Source: Dehalococcoidia bacterium SM23_28_2
Lineage (GTDB): Bacteria; Chloroflexota; Dehalococcoidia; SM23-28-2
Direction: 5' to 3'
Assembly: GCA_001303545.1 (NCBI GenBank)
Contig: LJUA01000051.1
Location: forward strand, 1-10,515
DNA: 10,515 bases
The position numbers and the translations under genes were made by a program. Positions 1 to 7,575 of this stretch are shown here, one piece after another. The notes under the pieces were generated by a model. It made no database searches and was not told where the DNA came from. It saw nothing but the letters and a program-made list of their open reading frames with translations. Position 1 is the first letter of the stretch. The number at the start of each line of letters is the position of its first letter.

Positions 1-852
1 GAGCTCCCCGACCTGGTGGAGCGCATCCAGGTGGGCCTCCTGAACATCATGGAGGAGCGAGACGTCCAGATCCGCGGCTATCGCATCCGCCTGCCGCTGG
101 ACGTCCTGGTGGTGGCCAGCGCCAACCCCGAAGACTACACCAACCGCGGCCGCATCATCACCCCCCTCAAGGACCGCTACGGCGCTCAGATCCGCACCCA
201 CTACCCGCGCAACGCCGAGTACGAGATCGCCATCGTGGAGCAGGAGCGCACCCCCTTCGAAGGGGACGACCACCCGCTGAAAGTGCCGCCCTACATGAAG
301 GAGGTAGTGGCCGAGGTCACCCGCCTGGCCCGCCGCAGCCCGGATGTCAACCAGCGCTCCGGCGTGTCCGTGCGGGCCTCCATCGCCGGCTACGAGAGCC
401 TGCTGGCCAACGCCTACCGCCGCGCCATCCGCCTGGGGGAAAAAGAGAGCGTGCCCCGCATCAGCGACCTGCCCTACATCATCCCCTCCATCAGCGGCAA
501 GCTGGAGTTCGAGACGGTAGAGGAGGGACGAGAGGAGCAGATCATCGAGAAGTTCATCCAGGGAGCGGTGGCCGCCGTGTTCAACCGCTATCTCAGCCTC
601 AGCGACCTGGAGCCGGTGGTCGCCAGCTTCAAGGAAGGCTTTGCGCTGGAGGTGGCGGACACCATGCCCTCCGCCGAATATGTGCGCATGGTCAAGCAGG
701 TGGAGAGCCTGCGCGAGGCCGTCGCCATGCTGGAGGCGGGCCGGAACCCGGGCCTGGTGGCGGCGGCGGTGGAGTTCGTGCTGGAGGGCCTGCACCTCAA
801 TCGCCGTCTGAACAAGGACAAGATCGCCGGGCGAGCCCGGTACAGAGGCTAG
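1..852 (+). CDS. AAA+ ATPase, Mg-chelatase ChlI/MoxR-like (5' partial)
   Basis: The reading frame is open to the left edge (it begins ELPDL), so the start codon, Walker A and most of Walker B lie outside the window. The GTG at 16 is internal. 283 residues are visible. The block ELPDLVERIQVGLLNIMEER followed by DVQIRGY is typical of Mg-chelatase-type AAA+ proteins. Sensor 1 is SANPEDYTNR (from about visible residue 40), then a PLKDRYGAQIRTHYP stretch. The SVR at visible residues 123-125 fits the sensor 2 arginine. The rest is a helical C-terminal region. Proteins of this class use ATP hydrolysis to remodel a target, usually with a VWA-domain partner. Here the VWA gene starts one base after this stop, which strongly suggests translational coupling. 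The arrangement resembles the mycobacterial Rv0958/Rv0959 pair (from memory). The substrate is unknown. No chlorophyll or cobalamin genes are visible, so a true chelatase role is not supported. Confidence 0.86.
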   Translation, partial: ELPDLVERIQVGLLNIMEERDVQIRGYRIRLPLDVLVVASANPEDYTNRGRIITPLKDRYGAQIRTHYPRNAEYEIAIVEQERTPFEGDDHPLKVPPYMKEVVAEVTRLARRSPDVNQRSGVSVRASIAGYESLLANAYRRAIRLGEKESVPRISDLPYIIPSISGKLEFETVEEGREEQIIEKFIQGAVAAVFNRYLSLSDLEPVVASFKEGFALEVADTMPSAEYVRMVKQVESLREAVAMLEAGRNPGLVAAAVEFVLEGLHLNRRLNKDKIAGRARYRG

Positions 853-853
853 C

Positions 854-2929
854 ATGTACGCCTACCGCTACTCTGAGTGGGACGGCAGCCAGGACGTACC
901 GCCCCTGGACGCCGACGACGTCCTGGCCAGCATCACCGACGACCTGCTGAGCTTCGGTGACCTTCAGCACGCCCTGCGCAACCTGCTGCAGCGGGGCATG
1001 CCCCATCCCCTCGGCCAGCGCCTCCAGGGCCTGCGCCAGCTCCTCCAGCAGCTTCGCCAGCAGCGCCGCCAGACGCTCGACCACTACAACCTGACATCGG
1101 CCTTCGAAGACATCCAAAAGCGCCTGCAAGAGATCGTCCGGCTGGAGAAGGAGACCGTCGAGCGGCGGCTGGACGAGGCCGTCCGTCAGCTTGAGGGCCG
1201 AGAGAGCCCCTTCCGGGCCTTTCAGGAGGCGATCAAGGAGACGGACGCCCAACCGGGTCAGTCAGATCGCCAGTTTGCCCAGATGCTCAAGGACATCGCC
1301 GAGAAGAGGAGAGAGTTCCTGGAGAATCTGCCTGAGGACGTAGGTGGCCAGGTAAAAGAGCTACAGAACTACGAGTTCATGGACCCCGAGGCCGCCGGCA
1401 AGTTCCAGGAGCTCATGGAGATGCTCAAGCAGGCGATGATGGACTCCTTCTTCGATAAGCTATCCAGCCAGATCGCCAGCCTGACTCCCCAGGAGATGCA
1501 GCGCCTCAAGGAGATGCTGAGCGATCTGAACCAGATGCTCTCCGAGAAGATGGCCGGCGACCAGCCCGACTTCCAGCAGTTCATGCAGAGATACGGCGAT
1601 ATGTTTGGTCCCAGCGCGCCCGAGAGCCTGGACGAACTGATCGCCCAGATGCAGCACCAGATCTCGGTCACGCAGAGCCTCATGGACAGTCTGCCCGCCG
1701 ACATGCGCCGCCAGCTTCAGGACCTGCTGATGCAGAAGATCGGCGACCCTGATCTTCAGCACCACCTGCACGAGCTGGCCATCAATCTGGACATCCTCCA
1801 CCCCATGCGCGACCTGGAAAGCCGCTACCTCTTCCACGGTGACGAGGAGCTGAACCTCGTTGAGGCTCTGCGCCTCATGGACCGCCTCCAGGGACTGGAT
1901 GAGCTGGAGCAGCAGCTACAGCGCGTCCAGTATGGCGGCAGCCTGGACGACATCGATGAGAACAAGCTACGGGAACTCCTGGGCGAGGAGGCCTACGAGA
2001 CCCTTCGCCAGATTAAGCAGTTCCTTGAGGTGCTAGAGGAAGCCGGCTACATCCGCCGCAAGGGCGGCATCTGGGAGCTCACCCCCCGCGCCATCCGCAA
2101 GATCGGCCAGAAGGCCCTGGGCGAGATCTATACCCAGCTCAAGAAGGGCGCCCAGGGCAAGCATCCCCTGCCTGAGCGTGGCTCGGGCGGCGAGCGCACC
2201 GACGAGGTCAAGAGATACGAGTTCGGCGACCGCTTCGACCTCCACCTGGGCCAGACCATCATGAACGCCGTCTCCCGTGAGGGGCCTGGCCTGCCGCTCC
2301 ACTTGGACAGGGACGACTTCGAGGTCTACCGCTCGGAGCAGCTCACCCAGACGGCCACGGTGATGATGCTCGACCTCTCCTGGTCCATGGCCCTGCGTGG
2401 TAGCTTCCAGGCCGCCAAGAAGGTGGCCCTCGCCCTGAACAACCTCATCCGCAGCCAGTTCCCCCGCGATACCCTCTACATCCTGGGCTTCTCCGCCTAC
2501 GCTCGCGAGCTGACCGCCGAGCAGCTTCCCTACCTCCGCTGGGACGAGTCGGTGCTAGGCACCAACATGCACCACGCCTTCATGCTCGCCCAACGGCTCC
2601 TGGCCAGGCACAAGGTAGGCACCCGCCAGGTGATCATGATCTCCGACGGCGAGCCCACCGCCCACCTGGAGAACGGCCGCTCCTACTTCGCCTACCCTCC
2701 CAGCCCGATCACCCTCCGCGAGACCCTCAAGGAGGTGCGCCGCACCACTCGCAAGGGGATCGTTATCAACACCTTCATGCTCGACCGTAACTATTACCTC
2801 AAGGAGTTCGTCAATCAGATCGCCAGGACAAACAAGGGGCGGGTGTTCTACACAACGCCCGATAGGCTGGGCCAGTACATCCTCGTCGACTACGTGGCCC
2901 AGAAGCGCAAGCGGATCAGCGGTGCCTGA
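854..2929 (+). CDS. VWA-domain protein with long helical N-terminal region, partner of the upstream AAA+ ATPase
   Basis: This protein has 691 residues. It starts at ATG 854 with AGAGG at 844-848 as a ribosome site inside the end of the ATPase gene. Residues 1 to about 490 are charged and Gln/Met/Leu-rich with long predicted helices, including coiled-coil-like stretches near 50-110 and 190-310. I recognise no catalytic domain there. The C-terminal third is a von Willebrand A domain. Its metal-ion-dependent adhesion site is complete: DLSWS at 507-511 (DxSxS), T570 in GTNMHH, and D598 in ISDGEP. VWA domains of this kind dock onto the AAA+ ring partner, as in ChlI/ChlD and MoxR/VWA pairs. No signal peptide or membrane helix is visible, so it is probably cytosolic. 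The length and the opening MYAYRYSEWDG resemble the actinobacterial Rv0959-type family (from memory). The specific client is unknown. Confidence 0.88.
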   Translation: MYAYRYSEWDGSQDVPPLDADDVLASITDDLLSFGDLQHALRNLLQRGMPHPLGQRLQGLRQLLQQLRQQRRQTLDHYNLTSAFEDIQKRLQEIVRLEKETVERRLDEAVRQLEGRESPFRAFQEAIKETDAQPGQSDRQFAQMLKDIAEKRREFLENLPEDVGGQVKELQNYEFMDPEAAGKFQELMEMLKQAMMDSFFDKLSSQIASLTPQEMQRLKEMLSDLNQMLSEKMAGDQPDFQQFMQRYGDMFGPSAPESLDELIAQMQHQISVTQSLMDSLPADMRRQLQDLLMQKIGDPDLQHHLHELAINLDILHPMRDLESRYLFHGDEELNLVEALRLMDRLQGLDELEQQLQRVQYGGSLDDIDENKLRELLGEEAYETLRQIKQFLEVLEEAGYIRRKGGIWELTPRAIRKIGQKALGEIYTQLKKGAQGKHPLPERGSGGERTDEVKRYEFGDRFDLHLGQTIMNAVSREGPGLPLHLDRDDFEVYRSEQLTQTATVMMLDLSWSMALRGSFQAAKKVALALNNLIRSQFPRDTLYILGFSAYARELTAEQLPYLRWDESVLGTNMHHAFMLAQRLLARHKVGTRQVIMISDGEPTAHLENGRSYFAYPPSPITLRETLKEVRRTTRKGIVINTFMLDRNYYLKEFVNQIARTNKGRVFYTTPDRLGQYILVDYVAQKRKRISGA

Positions 2930-2989
2930 GAGAGCCGTCTTCAGCGGCCCGGCGAGGCCTGAACCGCTGCCCAGGACGGAAGGGAGGAG

Positions 2990-4123
2990 ATGAAAAGGCC
3001 CGTTCAGCCGATACTACCGCCTATCGCGCCCGAGAAACGCCTGCTGACGGCGGTGTTTCTGCTAGCCGGACTCCTCATCCTGGGCGTTGTGGGCTATATG
3101 ATCATAGAGGGCTGGTCCCTTCTGGATGCCTTCTACATGACGGTCACCACTGTCACTACCGTGGGCTTCCGAGAAGTGAAACCTCTTACCGACGAGGGAC
3201 GCATCTTCACCACTTTGCTGATCCTGTTCGGAGTGGGAGTAGCCTTCTACATCTTAACGAACCTGGTAGCCCTGGTGGTGGAAGGAGACCTGGGCATCGC
3301 TCTGGGACTGCGCAGAATGAAAGGGAGGATCGAGGCCCTACGCAACCACTACATTCTCTGCGGCTTCGGCCGCGTCGGCGAAGAGATCGCCCGTGAGTTC
3401 ATCGAGCGGCGCATCCACTTCGTAATCATCGACTCCAACCCGGAGGCCATTGAGCGCGCCCGCAAGCAAGACTACCTGTTGATAGAGGGCGATGCCAGCT
3501 CCGACACCACCCTCACCGACGCCGGCATCCAGCGTGCCCGCTGCCTGCTGGCCGCCTCCGACTCCGACTCCGGCAATACCTACGCCATTCTCACTGCCAA
3601 GGCCCTCAACCCCCGCATCTTTGTCGTCGGCCGCGTGGGCCAACCGGCCAGCATGACGCGCATGATGCGAGCAGGCGCCGACCGGGTCATCTCCCCCTAC
3701 AGCATCGGCGGCCGCCGCATGGTCCTCTCCGCCCTCCAGCCTCTGGTACTTGACTTCATCGACACCCTGGCCACAGGCCGCCACGGCGAGCAGATCCTGG
3801 CCGAGCTGAAGGTAAGCGAAGAGTCGGGACTGGCCGGCCACACGATCGAGGAGTGCTTCCGCACCTGCAGCAGCGCCACCATTCTTGGCCTTCAGAAGCC
3901 CAGCGGCGCTGTCCAGGTTGGCCCCCGCGGAAGCACTACCCTTGAGCTGGGCGACCGCCTGATGGTGCTGGGCAACGAGACCGAGCTGGAGACCATCCGT
4001 GGCCCAGGTCTGCCCCCCGAAAAGTCTCTGCAGCCTAGGGGCGGTGCTACTCGGCTGGGTGAGAGAGCTGAGACCGAGAAGATGGAAGGAGGCCGGGGTG
4101 TCCTGCGCCAGCCGGAAAGCTGA
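2990..4123 (+). CDS. Two-helix potassium-channel-like protein with RCK (TrkA-N/TrkA-C) domains, copy 1
   Basis: This protein has 377 residues, with a purine-rich ribosome site (GGGAGGAG) directly upstream of ATG 2990. Layout: first membrane helix about 18-38, pore loop about 46-62, second helix about 72-97, then RCK. The RCK Rossmann core has GFGRVG at 125-130, the acidic D148 ending strand 2 (IDSNPEA) and EGDASSD at 166-172, consistent with nucleotide or ligand binding. A TrkA-C-like domain covers about 264-336, followed by a hydrophilic tail of about 40 residues. The family forms tetrameric K+ channels gated by RCK rings. The selectivity filter here reads TTVGFRE (56-62). It has Arg61 where the classical TVG[YF]G filter has Gly, so K+ selectivity or conductance is uncertain. 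From residue about 108 it is nearly identical to the next gene. Confidence 0.9.
   Translation: MKRPVQPILPPIAPEKRLLTAVFLLAGLLILGVVGYMIIEGWSLLDAFYMTVTTVTTVGFREVKPLTDEGRIFTTLLILFGVGVAFYILTNLVALVVEGDLGIALGLRRMKGRIEALRNHYILCGFGRVGEEIAREFIERRIHFVIIDSNPEAIERARKQDYLLIEGDASSDTTLTDAGIQRARCLLAASDSDSGNTYAILTAKALNPRIFVVGRVGQPASMTRMMRAGADRVISPYSIGGRRMVLSALQPLVLDFIDTLATGRHGEQILAELKVSEESGLAGHTIEECFRTCSSATILGLQKPSGAVQVGPRGSTTLELGDRLMVLGNETELETIRGPGLPPEKSLQPRGGATRLGERAETEKMEGGRGVLRQPES
3314..3988 (+). repeat. Direct repeat copy A: RCK-coding segment of channel 1
   Basis: This segment aligns without gaps, at a constant offset of 1188 bases, to 4502-5176 in the second channel gene. Long runs are identical including third codon positions, for example 3670-3721 against 4858-4909. 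Similarity begins abruptly at the shared AGAATGA. The DNA upstream in the two genes is clearly diverged. The 3' limit is less sharp, near the codons for LGNE and the following residues. Confidence 0.85.
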
Positions 4124-4201
4124 CTCAGTGCACCCTAGCGCACTAGGCGGTCTAGGTGGAGTGCAGGTGCCCAGACGGCCACGCTAGTTGGGAGCCTTGC
4201 G

Positions 4202-5239
4202 GTGAAAAGACTGACACCCTGGCGGAGACTGGCAGTTGGTGGCATGGCCGCCCTCATTATCTGGGCGGTAGGGATTGTCGGCTACATGGCCATCGAGGGC
4301 TTCAGTTTCCTCGACGCCGCCTACCAGACGATCACAGCGGTGACGACGGCGGGGTTCGGGGAGATCAACCCACTAGGGGATGCGGGACGCATTTTCACGA
4401 TCGTCATTATCGTCGTGGGGATCGTGATTATCTTGTACATCCTGACGGCGGTGATGCAGCTAGCCGTGGAAGGCGAGCTGGAGAGTTTATTGGGGGTACG
4501 TAGAATGAGAGGGAGGATCGAGGCTCTACGCGACCACTACATCCTCTGCGGCTTCGGCCGCGTCGGCGAAGAGATCGCCCGCGAGTTCATCGAGCGGCGC
4601 ATCCCCTTCGTCATTGTCGACTCCAACCCGGAGGCCATAGAGCGCGCCCGCAAGCAGAACTACCTCCTGATAGAGGGCGATGCCAGCTCCGACACCGCCC
4701 TCATAGAGGCCGGCATCGAGCGTGCCCGCTGCCTGCTGGCCGCCGCCGACTCCGACTCCGGCAATACCTACACTGTTCTCACTGCCAAAGCCCTCAACCC
4801 TCACATCTTTGTGGTCGGCCGCGTGGGCCAGCCAGCCAGCATGACGCGCATGATGCGGGCAGGCGCCGACCGGGTCATCTCCCCCTACAGCATCGGCGGC
4901 CGCCGCATGGCCCTCTCCGCCCTCCAACCCCTGGTGCTTGACTTCATCGACACCCTGGCCACAGGCCGCCACGGCGAGCAGATCCTGGCCGAGCTGGAGG
5001 TAAGCGAAGAGTCAGGTCTCGCCGGCCGCACGATCGAGGACTGCTTCCGCACCTGCCCCGGTGCCACCATCCTTGGCCTTCAGAAGCCCACGGGCGCCAT
5101 CCACGTGGGCCCGCGGGGAACCACCATCCTGGAGTTGGGCGACCGCCTGATGGTGCTGGGGAACGAGGTTGAACTAGAGGCCCTGAGTCCCACACCCGCT
5201 GTCGAGCAACCAGAGGAAGTGACTCCGGAGAGAACCTGA
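4202..5239 (+). CDS. Two-helix potassium-channel-like protein with RCK (TrkA-N/TrkA-C) domains, copy 2
   Basis: This protein has 345 residues. The start is GTG at 4202, chosen because GGGAG lies at 4190-4194 with good spacing and the protein aligns with copy 1 from its first residues (MKR). Layout: helix 1 about 10-30, pore loop about 38-54, helix 2 about 64-89, RCK from about 100 with GFGRVG at 117-122, and a TrkA-C-like domain near the end. The filter is TTAGFGE (48-54). It keeps the final Gly that copy 1 has lost but has Ala in place of Val. Against copy 1 the RCK part is about 88% identical by my manual count (27 differences in about 229 residues), while the helix-pore-helix part is only about 53%. 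It lies 78 bases after copy 1 on the same strand, so the two are probably co-transcribed and may co-assemble. Confidence 0.9.
   Translation: MKRLTPWRRLAVGGMAALIIWAVGIVGYMAIEGFSFLDAAYQTITAVTTAGFGEINPLGDAGRIFTIVIIVVGIVIILYILTAVMQLAVEGELESLLGVRRMRGRIEALRDHYILCGFGRVGEEIAREFIERRIPFVIVDSNPEAIERARKQNYLLIEGDASSDTALIEAGIERARCLLAAADSDSGNTYTVLTAKALNPHIFVVGRVGQPASMTRMMRAGADRVISPYSIGGRRMALSALQPLVLDFIDTLATGRHGEQILAELEVSEESGLAGRTIEDCFRTCPGATILGLQKPTGAIHVGPRGTTILELGDRLMVLGNEVELEALSPTPAVEQPEEVTPERT
4502..5176 (+). repeat. Direct repeat copy B: RCK-coding segment of channel 2
   Basis: This is the partner of 3314-3988, in the same frame and at the same place in the protein. The near identity at silent positions means recent duplication of this half or gene conversion between the two tandem genes. 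It is also a substrate for homologous recombination, which could delete or fuse the pair. Confidence 0.85.
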
Positions 5240-5312
5240 GCTTCCACTACCGTAGACCGCCCTTGCCCCCTCCTGACCGGAGCGCTAGCATGGGGCCTGG
5301 AGCGAATCGCCC

Positions 5313-6248
5313 ATGCAGTCAGCCACCGTAATCGTCAACCCCACCTCCCCCAATCTGCCCTGCCGCCGCCGTCTGCGAGAGGCCGCTTCCTGGCTGCGCA
5401 GCCAGGGCTGGCAGGCGGACTGGGCCTTCACCCGCTCGCCAGGCGACGCCACTGCCATCGGCGCTCGCGCCGCGGAGAAAGGATGCCCTCTGGTGGTGGT
5501 CTGCGGCGGCGACGGCACCGTGAGCGAGGCGGTGAACGGCCTCGCTGGCAGCCAGACGGCCCTGGCGGTCATTCCGGCCGGCACGGCCAACGTCTGGGCC
5601 AAGGAGGTGGGCATCCCTCGGCAGCCCATCGCCGCCCTGGAGGTGGCGGTGCACGGTCAGGCGATGCGCATGGACCTCGGCCGGGCCAGCGAGCCATCAG
5701 GAAACCGAGAGCGCTACTTCTTCCTCATGGCCGGCCTTGGCCTGGACGGCCAGATTGCCGCCTCTCTGCCCCTGAACGTCAAGCGATATCTGGGAGCCTC
5801 CACCTACGCCATCATAGCCGTTGCCCAGTCGCTCCGATATCGGGGCCAGCGGGTCAAACTGGTCATCGACGATGAGCGAATGGAGACCAGCCTTCTGATG
5901 ATAGTCGTGGGCAATACCCGCAACTACGGCGGCGTTACCCAGGTGACGTCCCGCGCCTACGTCGACGACGGCCTCCTGGACGTCTGCATCTTTCAGGGGC
6001 GGCACATCCTGGACATCATCCTCCACACGCTGCGAGTAGCGGCCCAGGCGCACCTGGGGGCAAGCCCTGTGCTCTACCGGCGGGCGCGCCGGCTGGAGGT
6101 GCACAGCGAGACGCCCCTGCCGGTACAGTTCGACGGCGATTTCTACCCCGGCTATCCCACTATCTTCGAGGTTGTGCCGTCGGCCCTCAGAGTGATGGTG
6201 CCCCAGAAGAGGCCTCGCCTGTTTCGGCAGCGGAAGCCCCGGCCATAG
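5313..6248 (+). CDS. Diacylglycerol/sphingosine kinase-family (YegS/DgkB-like) lipid kinase
   Basis: This protein has 311 residues. It starts at ATG 5313 with GGAG at 5299-5302. The ATG at 5290 is out of frame. The N-terminal catalytic domain opens with VIVNPTS (6-12) and carries the nucleotide-binding GGDGT motif (65-69) in VVVCGGDGTVSEAVNGL, followed by PAGTANVWAKE from about residue 88. The C-terminal half is the beta-rich lobe typical of this fold, with GLGLDGQIA and YVDDGLLDV motifs. Members phosphorylate diacylglycerol, other lipid hydroxyls, or rarely other substrates using ATP. The substrate cannot be told from the sequence. There is no signal peptide, and it is probably a peripheral membrane enzyme. 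It lies 73 bases after the channel genes on the same strand, and its 3' end overlaps recF tail-to-tail. Confidence 0.88.
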   Translation: MQSATVIVNPTSPNLPCRRRLREAASWLRSQGWQADWAFTRSPGDATAIGARAAEKGCPLVVVCGGDGTVSEAVNGLAGSQTALAVIPAGTANVWAKEVGIPRQPIAALEVAVHGQAMRMDLGRASEPSGNRERYFFLMAGLGLDGQIAASLPLNVKRYLGASTYAIIAVAQSLRYRGQRVKLVIDDERMETSLLMIVVGNTRNYGGVTQVTSRAYVDDGLLDVCIFQGRHILDIILHTLRVAAQAHLGASPVLYRRARRLEVHSETPLPVQFDGDFYPGYPTIFEVVPSALRVMVPQKRPRLFRQRKPRP

Positions 6249-7440
6249 ACTCCAGCGATCCTCCAGCCACCTGGAACAGCGCCGCCCCCTTCAGGAAGTC
6301 CGCCAGGAAGCGATCAACCTCCGTGGCCGTAAGAAGCACCTGCTCGTAGTCGGCGACGGCAGCCAACACCGCCGCTCGCCGCCGGCCGTCCAGCTCCGAG
6401 AGGACATCATCCAGAAGGAGAACCGGCGACTCGCCCCGTCGTTCCAGCAGGTAGCCAGCCTCAGCCAGGCGCAGGGCCAGGGTGACGGTGCGCTGCTGGG
6501 CCCGCGAGGCAAAGGCCGCCGCCGAGGCGCCGTCAAGGTGAAACAGCAGATCGTCTCGGTGGGGGCCCAGGAGGGAAGCTCCGGCCCCTATCTCCCGTTC
6601 GCTCCAACGACCCATTACCTGAGCGAAGGCATCGGCCAGCTCGCTCTGGCTGAGGGAGGCGGCCTGAACCCCATCGACCGCTCCCCCCAACTGGGGCTGA
6701 TAGACCAGCGCCAGCTCCTCCCGGCCCTCGGTCAGGTCGGCGTGGGCCGCTGCGGCCAGGGGTTCCAGGCTGGCCACCGTCAGGGCCCGTGCCCGGATGA
6801 TGTGACTTCCCTCCCGCACCAGCTCCTGGCTCCAGAAGGCCATCTCCTCCTGGCGAGCGCTGCCCTCCTGCACGCGTTTCAGGAGATGGTTGCGCTGGAG
6901 GAGCACCTTGGCGTAGCGCTGAAGCGCTCGCAGGTAGTTTCCGTCCGCCTGGGAGATGGTGATATCCAGATAGCGGCGGCGCAGGGACGGTGGGCCGTCG
7001 ATCAATTCCATGTCGTGGGCAGTGAACAGCACAGCGTTCAGTTGGCCCACAGCATCGGCCAGGCGCTTGGCGACGCCGTTCACTCGCACCACTTTGTTGG
7101 CGCGAGGCACGCCAGTGGGGCGGGCAACAAGCGAGCCAATGTCCGCAGCACGGGCAACGACGACCATCTCCAGCCGTAGAGACCCGTTGCGCCCCTCTAC
7201 TTCGGCCACCAGGCGGGCCAAGGTCGGCCCGTCGGCCGCCTGAGCCGCCTGCCGGCGGATCAGCTCGCCATCGCTATCGGCCCGCGCCGAGCGCATCGTC
7301 GATAGGAGATAAACCGCCTCCAGGAGATTGCTCTTCCCCTGAGCGTTGCCCCCCACAATCACCACCGGCCCCCCGGGGAGAGCGAAGTCCAGGTGGGAGA
7401 AGTTGCGATAGTCCGATAGCTGGAGGCGGCGAATTCTCAT
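6187..7440 (-). CDS. recF: DNA replication and repair ATPase RecF
   Basis: RecF is an SMC/ABC-type ATPase that, with RecO and RecR, loads RecA at single-strand gaps. It starts MRIRRLQLSDYRNF, which is diagnostic. Walker A is GGNAQGKS at 30-37, a family-typical LLGPHRDD block lies at 290-297, the signature region is SRAQQRT at 312-318, and Walker B is LLLDDVLSELD from 341. The signature has Ala314 (codon at 6499-6501) where RecF proteins normally have Gly (S-x-G-Q-Q-R). The protein has 417 residues against the usual 360-375. Part of the excess is a low-complexity Ala/Ser/Gly tail after about residue 390, encoded in the region overlapping the lipid kinase gene by 62 bases. In front of the start, GAGAG gives a ribosome site. 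It stands apart from dnaA/dnaN, behind a two-component system on the same strand, but has its own likely promoter. Confidence 0.94.
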   Translation of the reverse strand: MRIRRLQLSDYRNFSHLDFALPGGPVVIVGGNAQGKSNLLEAVYLLSTMRSARADSDGELIRRQAAQAADGPTLARLVAEVEGRNGSLRLEMVVVARAADIGSLVARPTGVPRANKVVRVNGVAKRLADAVGQLNAVLFTAHDMELIDGPPSLRRRYLDITISQADGNYLRALQRYAKVLLQRNHLLKRVQEGSARQEEMAFWSQELVREGSHIIRARALTVASLEPLAAAAHADLTEGREELALVYQPQLGGAVDGVQAASLSQSELADAFAQVMGRWSEREIGAGASLLGPHRDDLLFHLDGASAAAFASRAQQRTVTLALRLAEAGYLLERRGESPVLLLDDVLSELDGRRRAAVLAAVADYEQVLLTATEVDRFLADFLKGAALFQVAGGSLESMAGASAAETGEASSGAPSL

Positions 7441-7500
7441 GGCAAGCTCTCAGGCTACTGAAGCCTGTCAAGATGGAAACCCTGCCTGCCGACAGGCAAG
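7441..7500 (-). promoter_or_regulatory. recF leader with two hairpins sharing GCCTG/CAGGC arms
   Basis: In the recF sense the leader contains CTTGCCTG, loop TCGG, CAGGCAGG (plus 7481-7500, an 8-bp stem with one G-U). It then has CAGGCT, a 5-base loop, AGCCTG (plus 7451-7467, a 6-bp perfect stem). The arms share the GCCTG/CAGGC core, so the 5' arm of the first could pair with the 5' arm of the second and the structures can be mutually exclusive. The last arm directly adjoins the GAGAG ribosome site. There is no U-run, so it is not a classical terminator. A protein operator is an equally good reading. Confidence 0.45.
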
Positions 7501-7507
7501 CGCCATC

Positions 7508-7513
7508 ATTATA
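7508..7513 (-). promoter_or_regulatory. Probable -10 box of a recF promoter
   Basis: The minus strand reads a perfect TATAAT here, in an AT-rich island inside otherwise GC-rich DNA, about 70 bases before the recF start. No convincing -35 box is found at 15-18 bases spacing. The assignment rests on the -10 match and the location between the kinase stop and recF. Confidence 0.4.
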
Positions 7514-7575
7514 GCCTATAGACTGAAACAAGAACGCGAGGGGAAATCGAGGCGAATGGTCTGGCAGCGGAAGGC

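Noticed and set aside
3338..3841. Minus-strand open frames opposite both RCK segments (also 4526-4972) with similar products
   Set aside because: Their similarity only mirrors the near-identical RCK-coding DNA. The products are Gly/Ala/Val-rich without domain features.
4127..4147. Small inverted repeats (AGTGC/GCACT and CCTAG/CTAGG) between the two channel genes, considered as a terminator
   Set aside because: The stems are only 5 bp, overlap each other and are not followed by a T-run. The genes are close enough to be co-transcribed.
6538..7179. Plus-strand open frame (213 codons) opposite recF
   Set aside because: It is a shadow of recF codon structure with no motif and no plausible ribosome site context.
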